Source: Lysinibacillus sp. ZYM-1
Lineage (GTDB): Bacteria > Bacillota > Bacilli > Bacillales_A > Planococcaceae
Length of the DNA stretch: 64,000 nucleotides
Assembly (NCBI RefSeq): GCF_001308875.1
Contig: NZ_KQ465115.1
Location: 62,001-126,000 of the forward strand
Direction of reading: 5' to 3'
The first letter of the stretch is position 1. The number at the start of each line of letters is the position of its first letter. The notes under the pieces are model-generated. The model was not told where the DNA came from. It did not search any database and was given only the letters and a program-made list of their open reading frames with translations. Made by a program: the position numbers and the translations under genes. Of the stretch, positions 42,060 through 51,181 are shown one piece after another.

Positions 42060-43307
42060 TTATTTCTTATTTCCTAATCTGAGTAACCTCTTTTCCCACG
42101 AAATTACCCATTTTTGTTTTTGTTCTGCTCTCCATTGCTCATTACTTTGAATGAGATGTATGCCTTGTTGCGTATAATAAAGGGCCTGCTCATAATCTTT
42201 CATTTGATGCTCATAAAGTATGGCTAGCTGTTCAAGGACATGCAACTTTGTTCTTGCTTCTACAAAATGGAGAGAGGCAACAAATGCATCAATAGCTTCA
42301 CTGTAGCGTTTACTCTTCTTATGCTGTAAGGCTAAATAGTATTGAGCATTACTTGCTTCCAGTGCATCGAATTGGGTTGTTACCCTTTCTAAAACCCTAA
42401 CACTTTGTGTGCTTTCTTTTAAATCACCATACCATTTTCCAATATTGGTGAAGGTTTTTGCCGATTCTTCATGTTCTTCCTCAAACAATAACTGGGTGGA
42501 ATGACTATAAAGCGTGATAAGTGACAGTAAATCCCACTCATTATGAAGTAAAACCTTCATAAGAGCATCTGGTACGCCACTTTTCACAGCATCTAAATAA
42601 ATAATAGGTGCAAGATGGCCTGGAATGTCTCCCTTCCGAGAAAAACCAAGCTTTTCTTCTTCTACAGATTTTAATTTTAAGCGCTCCATATCATTTTTCC
42701 ATAAACGCTTCGAACTATGCAATAAATCGATTTGTCGTTGCGATTGTAATTTGGGTAATGTTTTTTGATGTAATGTCCAGCGTGTTTCAAGCTGCGGCCA
42801 ATCAAAACTTTTACCATTATAAGTGATGACCGTTACTGATTTTTGCCACAGCTTGGATTCAAACAAGAAAGCCGCTTCGTGTGCAGGATCGGCAAGGATA
42901 TATTGCGTCAACAGGAAGCAATCATCTATCACTTCTAAAAAACCGAGCAAAAAAATATGGGTCCCGACACCCTTTAAACCTGTTGTTTCCGTATCAAAAA
43001 ACAAAACGGGTTCATTCACCGTAAGTGCATAAGGATGATCAAACTCAGCAACATGCCATTTTTTCAGGGCATCGAAGAATGACTGTAGCTGATAATGACC
43101 ATGCTGATACGTAAAGGGATATTGCACTTCACGCTTAAACACTATGCCAAAGTCATTTTCAACAACGGTTAACCCCGCTCTTTTCCATTGCTCTGTATAG
43201 CTCGGATTAGTTGGTTTCTGAAAAGTCGGCTGCTGGACTTTAGATGGGGCTGCTGTTTTTTTTCCAAGCATTTTTTTCATTTGTAGGATTTTATTTTCAT
43301 AGGACAT
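42060..43307 (-). CDS. mrfB: Exonuclease-domain protein MrfB (YprB)
   Basis: About 415 residues. A DEDD-type RNase H-like exonuclease domain (about 95-270) carries the acidic motif DTETTGLKGVG, then VITYNGKSFDWPQLETR and HNEWDLLSLITLYSH. The C-terminal part has TPR-like helices (ARTKLHVLEQLAILYEHQMKDYEQALYYTQQG). In B. subtilis, MrfB works with the helicase MrfA to excise mitomycin-type DNA damage. The gene follows mrfA with a slight overlap of its GTG alternative start (43316). ATG 43307 is used here, with only a weak ribosome site. Confidence 0.9.
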   Translation of the reverse strand: MSYENKILQMKKMLGKKTAAPSKVQQPTFQKPTNPSYTEQWKRAGLTVVENDFGIVFKREVQYPFTYQHGHYQLQSFFDALKKWHVAEFDHPYALTVNEPVLFFDTETTGLKGVGTHIFLLGFLEVIDDCFLLTQYILADPAHEAAFLFESKLWQKSVTVITYNGKSFDWPQLETRWTLHQKTLPKLQSQRQIDLLHSSKRLWKNDMERLKLKSVEEEKLGFSRKGDIPGHLAPIIYLDAVKSGVPDALMKVLLHNEWDLLSLITLYSHSTQLLFEEEHEESAKTFTNIGKWYGDLKESTQSVRVLERVTTQFDALEASNAQYYLALQHKKSKRYSEAIDAFVASLHFVEARTKLHVLEQLAILYEHQMKDYEQALYYTQQGIHLIQSNEQWRAEQKQKWVISWEKRLLRLGNKK

Positions 43308-43312
43308 ATATT

Positions 43313-45589
43313 TCACTCATTTTCTGCTTGTAGGATTGCTAATACTTGTAGCACCTTACGCTTGGCCTGCTGTAAACTATCTTGTGCACCAATACATGAT
43401 GGACAACCTGCCTCACAAGCACAATTAGCTACATGCTGATAGGTTTTGTTTAATAGCTCTTCCCATAATTCATAAACCTTTTCACTTAAGCCGATGCCAC
43501 CAGGATACTTATCGTATACAAAAAACGTCGGTTGCTCATTATGTGTAGCTTTTACCTGTGGTACCACGGCTACATCACTACTATCACATTGAATGAATAA
43601 AGGAATAAATGCATTCATCGCATAGGCTGCTCCCGTCATAGCATCTGTTAGCTCTTCCTCGGTCCACTTTTCTGGCCCGGCAAAGGATAGCCACGACGAA
43701 CTCGTATGCATTTCATCTGGAGGTAAATGAATAGGCCCTGACCCGATATTATCATGCGTACCAAAGCGTATTTTCTTAAAAATCGTTGCTTGTGCGACTA
43801 ATCCAACATCTCCAAAGCTAATCATACCGCCGTTATAAGAACGGCTTCGGTCTTCCTCTAATACCTTCATTTCCACAGCAAGATTGGCATCTGTATAATA
43901 ATCAATGTCGACTTCACGTACATAAGCTTTCTTTTCTTCCCAGTCGAGCTTTTCTACTTGGAATTGAATCCCTTGGTGTAAATAAATTGCCTCCTCATGT
44001 AATAATGTCATGGCACTATGCCGATCCATTTCACCAATTACCTTTGTTTGTGCAGGAATGGATAGATCAATAATTACCACATTTTCCTGAGAAGCAGAGC
44101 GTAAGCTTATATCGTGTGCTGGGAAACGATCACTCATCCAATGCCACTTGTCGCTCGTCTTAAAAACAACGCCTTCCTCTGCTAAATAATCTAACAATTC
44201 CTGTATGTCATATTCACCATAAGTATCTTCTATTGAAAATGGTAACTCAAAAGCGGCACATTTCAAATGATCCATTAAAATTAACATATTTTCTGGATAA
44301 ATACGCGCCTCTTCTGGTGTACTACCAAGTAAAAACAGTGGATGATTCACCACATACTGATCAAGGGCAGTCGATTGCGCTACATAAATAATTAAAGCCT
44401 CATCCTGCCGCCTTCCTGCACGTCCTGCTTGTTGCCAGGCACTTGCAATATTTCCTGGGTACCCTGTCATAATACATGCTTGTAACTGTCCGATATCGAC
44501 TCCTAATTCTAACGCATTTGTGCTAACAACGGTTTGAATGGTGCCATCACGTAAGCCTTTTTCAATCACACGACGTTCAGATGGCAAGTAACCACCTCGA
44601 TAGCCACGCACAGATTCATCGAGCAGTTTATTGCGCGTAAGCTCCTTTAAATAAGTGACAATCATTTCAACCCGCACCCGACTCTTAGCAAAAATGATAG
44701 ATTGAATGCCAGCTATATATAGTCTTTTGGCTAAATCACTTACCTCTAGCACGGCACTTCTACGCACTCCAAATGTTTTGTGAATAATAGGTGGATTGTA
44801 GAAAAGAAATGTTTTCTTGCCAACAGGTGCACCAGAGTCCGCGATGAGCGCATGCGATTCATTCGTCAGCAGTTCGGCAAGCTCCTTAGGATTTTTTATT
44901 GTTGCTGATGTACAAATAAACACGGGTTTACTACCATAAAATTCACAAATACGTTTTAATCTACGAATAACATGTGCAACATGTGAACCAAATACCCCTT
45001 TATATGTATGCAATTCATCAATAACGATATACTGCAAATTTTCAAAGAGTGATACCCATTTCGTATGGTGTGGCAATATCCCTGAGTGAAGCATGTCGGG
45101 ATTCGTCATGACAATATGTCCTGCTTTGCGAACCTTTTGACGAATGCCAGGAGCTGTATCACCATCATAGGTATAACTTAAAATCTCCTCGCCACTCTGT
45201 TCAATTAGTTTATTTAAGTCATTTTTTTGATCCTGAGCTAAAGCCTTTGTTGGAAATAAGTAAATCGCTCGCGCGTTTTTATCTTCTATTATTTTTTGCA
45301 ATACTGGCAAATGATAGCAATATGATTTACCCGATGCGGTTGGTGTAACAGCTGTAAATGACGTACCATTCTGTGCCAAATCAAAGGCCTCTCGCTGATG
45401 TGTATAAAGTTGCTCTATGCCCCTTGCCTGTAAAGCCTTAACTAGAGAGGCGTGTAAATTTTCTGGGAAAGGAGCATAACTTGCTGGCCGTCCTTCAAGT
45501 GTCTGCCAATGGAGAATGCGTTCTTTTAATTCTTCATCATATCTCCATTCATGTAAAAGCTCACTAATCGTTCGTTTCTTCGATAGCAT
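43313..45589 (-). CDS. mrfA: DEXH-box helicase MrfA (YprA) with C-terminal DUF1998/zinc site
   Basis: 758 residues. An SF2 helicase core: Q-like/Walker A region AVTPTASGKSYCYHLPVL near residue 80, DELHTYKG box near 190, ICTSATIKNPKEL, TNALELGVDIGQL and motif VI QQAGRAGRRQDEALIIYV. The C-terminal DUF1998-type region ends with four cysteines in CACEAGCPSC, a metal site typical of MrfA. It translocates on DNA 3'-5' and partners MrfB in repair of mitomycin C lesions. It overlaps the yppE-like gene upstream by 26 bases. Confidence 0.93.
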   Translation of the reverse strand: MLSKKRTISELLHEWRYDEELKERILHWQTLEGRPASYAPFPENLHASLVKALQARGIEQLYTHQREAFDLAQNGTSFTAVTPTASGKSYCYHLPVLQKIIEDKNARAIYLFPTKALAQDQKNDLNKLIEQSGEEILSYTYDGDTAPGIRQKVRKAGHIVMTNPDMLHSGILPHHTKWVSLFENLQYIVIDELHTYKGVFGSHVAHVIRRLKRICEFYGSKPVFICTSATIKNPKELAELLTNESHALIADSGAPVGKKTFLFYNPPIIHKTFGVRRSAVLEVSDLAKRLYIAGIQSIIFAKSRVRVEMIVTYLKELTRNKLLDESVRGYRGGYLPSERRVIEKGLRDGTIQTVVSTNALELGVDIGQLQACIMTGYPGNIASAWQQAGRAGRRQDEALIIYVAQSTALDQYVVNHPLFLLGSTPEEARIYPENMLILMDHLKCAAFELPFSIEDTYGEYDIQELLDYLAEEGVVFKTSDKWHWMSDRFPAHDISLRSASQENVVIIDLSIPAQTKVIGEMDRHSAMTLLHEEAIYLHQGIQFQVEKLDWEEKKAYVREVDIDYYTDANLAVEMKVLEEDRSRSYNGGMISFGDVGLVAQATIFKKIRFGTHDNIGSGPIHLPPDEMHTSSSWLSFAGPEKWTEEELTDAMTGAAYAMNAFIPLFIQCDSSDVAVVPQVKATHNEQPTFFVYDKYPGGIGLSEKVYELWEELLNKTYQHVANCACEAGCPSCIGAQDSLQQAKRKVLQVLAILQAENE

Positions 45590-45947
45590 TCATTGCCTCC
45601 CCCTTAATCAGTCGTTCAAAGTTTTTTATTGTATAGGAGGTAGAATGAGTCGCATCTAAAAAACGTTTTTTACTTGTTTCTTTATAAAAAGATTGCACAA
45701 CAAATTGCTCCATCGATTCTACCGCTGAAGCAATTTGTTGTGTATGCATATATTTCGGTTTATTTTCTTGAATCCATGTATTGGCCTCTTGCTGCCATTC
45801 CTTCAACAGTTGGTGAATTTTATCAACGTGTGGTTTCACCTCTTGAAAAAAATCAGGTGTACGGTCCTCCTCACGCATTTGCCAAAAACGCGAGACACAT
45901 TGATCACATTCATCTAATAATTTGGATGTTTGCTGAATAACTAACAA
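45564..45947 (-). CDS. yppE: YppE-like protein (DUF1798 family)
   Basis: 127 residues, all-helical, with no signal or membrane segment. Its size, helix-rich make-up and position directly upstream of mrfA/mrfB match B. subtilis YppE, a four-helix-bundle protein of unknown function. It is coupled to mrfA by a 26-base overlap, which hints at a role in the same repair operon, but no activity is known. Confidence 0.75.
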   Translation of the reverse strand: MLVIQQTSKLLDECDQCVSRFWQMREEDRTPDFFQEVKPHVDKIHQLLKEWQQEANTWIQENKPKYMHTQQIASAVESMEQFVVQSFYKETSKKRFLDATHSTSYTIKNFERLIKGEAMNAIEETND

Positions 45948-46164
45948 TTTTGCACCTCATCTCTCATCAATTCCACGTAAGCAAATATTTTTCGTAGCAA
46001 GCACATATATATGATGAGTATGTCTTACCCAACATTTCAACTACGAAAATATGGTACCTCTTGATACCTTTACCGTCACTCACTTGTTTTGTGGTAAAAA
46101 CTGTATCAATTTTAATGCTATGGAGGTAGTTCAATTGCTTATGAGATAAGTGTACCAAAGTCTA

Positions 46165-46359
46165 TCATTTTTCACTACTAATAGGCGAACAAGCATTCTT
46201 TACTTGCCAGTTCTTTTCTGCTAAGCTTACTTTCTGACTAACTGCTTTGAGTTGCAAAAAAAAGTGCATATTCTGAGCATTGTTTTCCAGCGACACTCTC
46301 GTGAAAAGTAATTGATTGACCAGATCTAACTGCGCAACTAATTGTTCTAACTTGTTCAA
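46165..46359 (-). CDS. Small hypothetical protein, 64 residues
   Basis: TTG start with an excellent AAGGAGG seven bases upstream. The product is largely helical and soluble, with hydrophobic residues at heptad-like spacing (LEQLVAQLDLVNQLLF). I do not recognise it. It lies upstream of the yppE-mrfAB genes in the same direction, in the place where B. subtilis carries other small ypp genes. A short low-quality ORF (45967-46158) separates it from yppE. Confidence 0.55.
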   Translation of the reverse strand: MNKLEQLVAQLDLVNQLLFTRVSLENNAQNMHFFLQLKAVSQKVSLAEKNWQVKNACSPISSEK

Positions 46360-46739
46360 AATAACGCCTCCTTTGCTTTACTTATGTATTCCTCGCATGT
46401 ATAGAATTACCTTCATACGTGACAAAATAAGCGTAAGTTAGCTGAAAGAAGAAGATTTTCGATAAATTTTTATAGGTGAACCTTCCACCTACAAAAGCGT
46501 CCTGAATGAAAGGTGTAGATAATTCACCATTCTTCATCCGTTTCTATGATTCAATTTATCAGTTATTTTGACGATTAGAGGAAGAAAATCATTAGCTTTT
46601 TTTCGACGCAATTTGTTCATTCTTTGCATCAACTGTCTACTACTCTTGTAACAAAGACCATACGGATGAAGGTAGAGAAGAGCCATCAAATCATGGTAAA
46701 CTAATATATAGGAAAGCAGTTTGATAAAGGGTGAGCTAA
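46360..46739. other. Divergent intergenic region before recU
   Basis: 380 bases separating the minus-strand small-protein group from recU. A hairpin TAGGTG-N7-CACCTA lies near 46473-46491. The last 60 bases contain AT-rich promoter-like sequence (TAATATA near 46703) and the recU ribosome site AAAGGGTGAG. No convincing ORF was seen. Confidence 0.5.
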
Positions 46740-47384
46740 ATGACAATTCGCTATCCAAACGGGAAATTGTATACCCCAAATACTTCTGTACAGAAGACAG
46801 AAAGAAAAAGTAAAAGCAAAGATTTGTCTTTTAGTAATCGTGGAAAGACGCTAGAGGATGAAATTAATGAAGCAAACGACTATTATATAAAAAGACGACT
46901 TGCTATCATTCATAAGAAACCTGTTCCTGTACAAATCGTCAAAGTAGAGTACCCTTCACGAAGTGCTGCTGTCATTCGTGAAGCATATTTTCGAACACCC
47001 TCTACAACCGACTACAATGGTGTTTGGAATGGGCATTATATAGATTTTGATGCAAAGGAAACTGCTTCCAAAACGAGTTTCCCCTTAAAAAATATTCACG
47101 AGCATCAAATGACCCACATGCAGCAAGTGACTGAACAAAATGGTGTGGCTTTTATTATCGTTCGCTTTTCAGCTTTTGAACGGTATTTTATTGTGCCATA
47201 TGAAGTTTTACAAAAGGCCTGGCAAGCAATGGAGAATGGCAATCGTAAATCCATACCCTTTTCAACGATTGAAGAAGAGGCGTATGAAATTCCCACTAGC
47301 TATTATCCACGTATCGATTATTTACCCATCATCCAACAACTGATCGATGCACAATGCTACGGGTTTGAAAGTGAGGAGAAATAG
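46740..47384 (+). CDS. recU: Holliday junction resolvase RecU
   Basis: 214 residues, as in B. subtilis. Family motifs are SNRGKTLEDEINEANDYYIKRRLAIIHKKPVPVQIVKV (N-terminal, with the catalytic Glu) and TTDYNGVWNGHYIDFDAKETASKTSFPLKNIHEHQ (catalytic Asp and metal ligands). RecU cuts Holliday junctions in recombination and chromosome segregation. AAAGGGTGAG precedes the ATG. ponA follows after one base, the conserved Bacillales recU-ponA pairing. Confidence 0.96.
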   Translation: MTIRYPNGKLYTPNTSVQKTERKSKSKDLSFSNRGKTLEDEINEANDYYIKRRLAIIHKKPVPVQIVKVEYPSRSAAVIREAYFRTPSTTDYNGVWNGHYIDFDAKETASKTSFPLKNIHEHQMTHMQQVTEQNGVAFIIVRFSAFERYFIVPYEVLQKAWQAMENGNRKSIPFSTIEEEAYEIPTSYYPRIDYLPIIQQLIDAQCYGFESEEK

Positions 47385-47385
47385 T

Positions 47386-50064
47386 ATGACTGAACGTCGT
47401 CGAACACGTGGAGAGCATCAAAAGGCTCTCGCTGAAAAAAATAAAAAAGGTAAGAAAACAATAACAAAATCATCATCACCCGCTAAGATGTGGATAAAAC
47501 GTATTTTCTTAACACTATTAATAATCGGTGTGGCAGGCTTCGTTGGAGGAGCGGGAGTATTTGCTTATTATGCAAGCACGGCTCCAGAGCTTGATGAGGA
47601 ATTATTGAAGGACCCTGTATCGTCAGAGTTCTACGATAAAAACGGCGAAATATTTGCAACAATCGGTGCTGAAAACCGTAAATATATAAAATATGAAGAT
47701 ATACCAGAAGATATGGTTAATGCTATTCTTGCAACGGAAGATGTACGCTTCTTTAAACATCATGGCATGGATTTCTATCGTCTAGGCGGTGCTATACTTG
47801 CTAACTTCCGTGATGGCTTTGGTGCACAAGGTGCCTCTACCCTAACACAGCAAGTGGTAAAAAATTCATTTTTACAAAATGAAAAGAAATTAAAGCGTAA
47901 AGCACAAGAAGCTTGGCTAGCGTTTCAATTAGAACGTAAATATTCAAAAGAAGAAATTTTTGAAATGTACTTCAATAAAATGCTAATGTCAGGGCGTATT
48001 TATGGCTTTGGCACAGCAGCACAATATTTCTATGGAAAAGAACTAAAAGATTTATCATTGGATGAAGAAGCATTATTAGCAGGGTTAGTGCAACGACCAA
48101 ATGCCTATAATCCATTGAAAAACCCTGACCTTGCAAAGCAACGTCGTAATACGGTTTTAGGATTAATGCATCAACATGGAAAAATTTCAAAAACGGAAAT
48201 GGAAGAAGCTAAGAAAGTTGATGTCCAAGCAGGTCTTGCAGACGATGCAACACGCCAATCATTTGCTGGTTCGAAATACGACGCCTTCCTAGATGTTGTT
48301 ATTAATGAATTAGAAAATAATGGTGATGGTACAGCCATGGCAGAAGGAATTAAAGTTTATACGACACTTGATCCGAATGCCCAAAAAGTTGTAGAAAATG
48401 TCATGAACGATGACAGTAATTTCCCTACTGAAGAGATTCAGTCAGGTGTAGCTGTCATTGATACAAAGACAGGTGCGATTCAAGCCGTTGGCGGCGGTCG
48501 CAATTACGGTGCTATACGTGGCTGGAACTATGCAGATGATTTAAAAAAGAATCAACCAGGTTCTACAATGAAACCATTAGTGGACTATGGTCCAGCAATC
48601 GAATATTTAAATTGGTCTACAGGTCAAACGCTTGTCGATGAGCCAATGAATTACACAGGTACAAAACAAACAATTACGAACTGGGATGGTCGCTATATGG
48701 GTGCCATGACTGCTCGTAAAGCCTTATATGCTTCACGTAACGTTCCTGCTGTCAAAGCATTACAAGAGGTTGGCACTGAAAAAGCCAAGGAATTTGTGGG
48801 ACGTTTAGGCATTAAAACAGATGATCTTTATGAATCGGATGCGATTGGTGGAGGTGCTATTACGATCTCCCCTATCCAAATGGCAGCTTCTTATGCAGCT
48901 TTCGGTAATAACGGGGTCTACACGGATCCACATGCGATTTCAAAAATAGTCTATCGTGATGGCAAAACATCTAAAAACTACACACCTGAACCTAAAGTTG
49001 CTATGAACGATTATACAGCTTATATGGTAACGGATATGCTGCGTGATGTAGTGGGCAATAAACCAGATGCATCTGGTACTGCTGCCAATGTACCTGGCTT
49101 AGATATTGCAGGTAAAACAGGTACAACCAACTATTCAGCAGCCGATTTTAGTAAGTATAATTTACCGAATACAAGTGTGCCAGATTCATGGTTTGCTGGT
49201 TATACAACAAACTATTCCATTGCGATATGGAGTGGCTATGAAAAACACTTTGATCCAATTACAACGTGGGAAGAACGTCGATTACCACAAAATTTATTTA
49301 AGTCGATTATGCAAGATATTTCAGCAAACGTTGAAACAGCTAGCTTTAAAAAGCCAAGTACAGTTGTAGAAGCAACGATTGAAATAGGCTCTAAGCCATT
49401 GAAATTAGCAAGTGACTTTACACCTAGTGAGTTACGTCAAACAGAGCTATTCGTTCGTGGAACTGAGCCAACAGAAGTGTCTAGTGTTTATGAGGCACCA
49501 GAATTAGCTACACCATACAACGTATCAGCAAGCTTAGATTTAGATGCACAGTCCATCAATATTTCTTGGGAACATGATGCCAGCCTAGATCCAGAAACAG
49601 ATGAACCACTACCAACTTCATTTGAAGTAACGGCAACACGTGATGACGGACAAACGTTTGCCCTTGGTACAACTGAGAAAAAAGATTTAACAGTTGGCAA
49701 CACGCTTGAAGATGGGAATTACACGATCTCAGTCGTAGCCATCGTGGACGGTACACGCAGTGACCCTGGTACAGCTACTTTCCAAATCACAAGTACATCT
49801 GATGAGGATTTAGAAACGGAAGAACCAGATGAGCCAGAAATTGATTTACCAACAGACCCTGATCAAGATGATCACGACAATGGTAATAACAATGGCAATG
49901 GCAACGGTAGTAACAATGGCAATGGCAACGGTAGTAACAATAATAATGGGAATGGGAATAACGGCAGCAATAGTGGAAACAGCGGTGGACCAGATGGTAG
50001 TCAGCCACCAACTCCTCCTACCGATCCCGTAAACCCAACTGATGAAGAACAAAGCTCAGAATAA
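47386..50064 (+). CDS. ponA: Class A penicillin-binding protein 1 (bifunctional transglycosylase/transpeptidase)
   Basis: 892 residues. A cytoplasmic basic tail and one transmembrane helix (about 40-62) are followed by the family 51 glycosyltransferase (ATEDVRFFKHHGMD, QGASTLTQQVVKN, RKYSKEEIFEMYFNK). The transpeptidase follows with SxxK in PGSTMKPL, SxN in ASRNVPA and KTGT in GKTGTTN. After it come a fibronectin-III-like domain (about 700-800) and an acidic then Asn/Gly-rich tail. It builds and cross-links peptidoglycan. The ORF could start at 47347 inside recU, but ATG 47386 has GAGGAG at seven bases. The Gly/Asn tail contains exact 24-bp repeats and is a likely length-variable spacer. Confidence 0.95.
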   Translation: MTERRRTRGEHQKALAEKNKKGKKTITKSSSPAKMWIKRIFLTLLIIGVAGFVGGAGVFAYYASTAPELDEELLKDPVSSEFYDKNGEIFATIGAENRKYIKYEDIPEDMVNAILATEDVRFFKHHGMDFYRLGGAILANFRDGFGAQGASTLTQQVVKNSFLQNEKKLKRKAQEAWLAFQLERKYSKEEIFEMYFNKMLMSGRIYGFGTAAQYFYGKELKDLSLDEEALLAGLVQRPNAYNPLKNPDLAKQRRNTVLGLMHQHGKISKTEMEEAKKVDVQAGLADDATRQSFAGSKYDAFLDVVINELENNGDGTAMAEGIKVYTTLDPNAQKVVENVMNDDSNFPTEEIQSGVAVIDTKTGAIQAVGGGRNYGAIRGWNYADDLKKNQPGSTMKPLVDYGPAIEYLNWSTGQTLVDEPMNYTGTKQTITNWDGRYMGAMTARKALYASRNVPAVKALQEVGTEKAKEFVGRLGIKTDDLYESDAIGGGAITISPIQMAASYAAFGNNGVYTDPHAISKIVYRDGKTSKNYTPEPKVAMNDYTAYMVTDMLRDVVGNKPDASGTAANVPGLDIAGKTGTTNYSAADFSKYNLPNTSVPDSWFAGYTTNYSIAIWSGYEKHFDPITTWEERRLPQNLFKSIMQDISANVETASFKKPSTVVEATIEIGSKPLKLASDFTPSELRQTELFVRGTEPTEVSSVYEAPELATPYNVSASLDLDAQSINISWEHDASLDPETDEPLPTSFEVTATRDDGQTFALGTTEKKDLTVGNTLEDGNYTISVVAIVDGTRSDPGTATFQITSTSDEDLETEEPDEPEIDLPTDPDQDDHDNGNNNGNGNGSNNGNGNGSNNNNGNGNNGSNSGNSGGPDGSQPPTPPTDPVNPTDEEQSSE
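49888..49935 (+). repeat. Two exact 24-bp tandem copies in the ponA tail
   Basis: Each copy encodes NNGNGNGS and is followed by a degenerate third stretch (NNNNGNGN). This is a slippage-prone in-frame repeat in the extracellular C-terminal tail of PBP1. Confidence 0.85.
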
Positions 50065-50067
50065 ACG

Positions 50068-50104
50068 AAAAACCGAGAAGCTAATGAAGCTTCTCGGTTT
50101 TTTC
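50068..50104 (+). terminator. Terminator of recU-ponA
   Basis: AAAACCGAGAAGC pairs with GCTTCTCGGTTTT around a short loop and is followed by T, a few bases after the ponA stop. Confidence 0.88.
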
Positions 50105-50119
50105 TTGATGGAAGGGCTA

Positions 50120-50181
50120 CTATCCGTCACTTTACATGTGCTATCCGTCACTTCAAGATGCATATCCGCCGGCATGATCAC
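50120..50181. repeat. 21-bp period tandem repeat between ponA and ypoC
   Basis: CTATCCGTCACTT occurs at 50120-50132 and 50141-50153, and TATCCG recurs at 50163, all at exactly 21-base spacing. It lies between the convergent ponA and ypoC genes and outside any supportable ORF. Confidence 0.75.
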
Positions 50182-50195
50182 TCCATCCATCTACT

Positions 50196-50510
50196 CTAAT
50201 TTTTACTAGCTTGAATTCGTAAACGTGCTGTACGCTTTTTCGTTTCCTTAAATAATTCATCAAGCTGGCGATAACAAGCATATTGCCCTGGCTTCGCTTT
50301 GATAAAAGCAAGTCGTTCAACGCCATTAATCGGTAGCACTTCATCACCTGCCGCTTGTACTAGCTGTTCAAACAACTTTATTGCTTCTTCCATTAAACCT
50401 TTTGCTGTACCATTTCTAGCATCATGGGCTTCGTGGATGTTCGCTTGAAGGGTTGTCCACTTGGCAAACCATGCATCTACTTGATCTTTTACGATGGCCT
50501 CACTATTCAT
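50196..50510 (-). CDS. ypoC: YpoC-family protein
   Basis: 104 residues, helical, soluble. Position (overlapping the nth stop by four bases in the order dnaD-nth-ypoC) and length agree with B. subtilis YpoC, a protein of unknown function. MNSEAIVKDQVDAWFAKWTTL and the basic C-terminus (ETKKRTARLRIQASK) fit the family. A short basic helical C-terminus suggests nucleic-acid or membrane contact, but that is speculative. Confidence 0.75.
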   Translation of the reverse strand: MNSEAIVKDQVDAWFAKWTTLQANIHEAHDARNGTAKGLMEEAIKLFEQLVQAAGDEVLPINGVERLAFIKAKPGQYACYRQLDELFKETKKRTARLRIQASKN

Positions 50511-51169
50511 GCTTCCTTCACCAAGCCTTTCTTCAACCGTTTTTGCCCCTCACGGCAATCACTTAGTAAAGGGCAGGCATGGCAGCCAGGATTTTGGGCC
50601 TTACAATGGTAACGGCCAAAGAAAATTAACTGATGATGTGTTTTCGACCACTTATCCATGGGCGTTTTTTTCATGATCGTCTCTTCCACTTCAAGCACGG
50701 AATCTTTCCATCGACATAGCCCTAGACGTTTTGATACACGCTCCACATGGGTATCGACTGCGAGTGCTGGGATATCAAAGGCAACTGATAGCACCACGTT
50801 GGCTGTTTTCCGCCCCACACCTGGCAATGTCACCAGTGCTTCACGCGTAGATGGTATTTCGCCATTATATTCATCTAACAAACGTTGACATAAAGCCTGA
50901 ATGTTCTTTGCTTTATTGCGATATAAGCCAATAGAGCGAATATCCTGCTGTAATTCATCCAACGAAACAGCTAAATAATCTTCTGGCGTTTTATATTTCT
51001 GAAATAATGTTTTCGTTACCTTATTGACAAGTACATCCGTACATTGTGCAGATAATAATGTCGCAATTGTTAGCTCAAAAGCATTGTCATGGACGAGCTC
51101 ACAATGCGCATCAGGAAACATTCGATCCATCTCTTCAAGGCAATGTTCCCACTGTTTTTTTGTTAACAA
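50507..51169 (-). CDS. nth: Endonuclease III (DNA glycosylase/AP lyase)
   Basis: 220 residues. The helix-hairpin-helix ALVTLPGVGRKTANVV contains the catalytic Lys, the catalytic Asp is in ALAVDTHVERVSKRLGL, and the C-terminal [4Fe-4S] cluster is C-x6-C-x2-C-x5-C in CKAQNPGCHACPLLSDC. It excises oxidised pyrimidines and nicks the abasic site. It is co-transcribed between dnaD and ypoC, as in other Bacillales. Confidence 0.97.
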   Translation of the reverse strand: MLTKKQWEHCLEEMDRMFPDAHCELVHDNAFELTIATLLSAQCTDVLVNKVTKTLFQKYKTPEDYLAVSLDELQQDIRSIGLYRNKAKNIQALCQRLLDEYNGEIPSTREALVTLPGVGRKTANVVLSVAFDIPALAVDTHVERVSKRLGLCRWKDSVLEVEETIMKKTPMDKWSKTHHQLIFFGRYHCKAQNPGCHACPLLSDCREGQKRLKKGLVKEA

Positions 51170-51181
51170 ACCGGATGCCCC

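Noticed and set aside
45967-46158. 63-codon ORF upstream of yppE on the minus strand
   Set aside because: TTG start with no ribosome site, no ATG near the start and no recognisable family. Kept out although its orientation fits the neighbours; conservation would be needed.
46534-46779. 81-codon ORF on the minus strand overlapping the recU start
   Set aside because: No ribosome site before any start codon, and it runs through the recU promoter and start.
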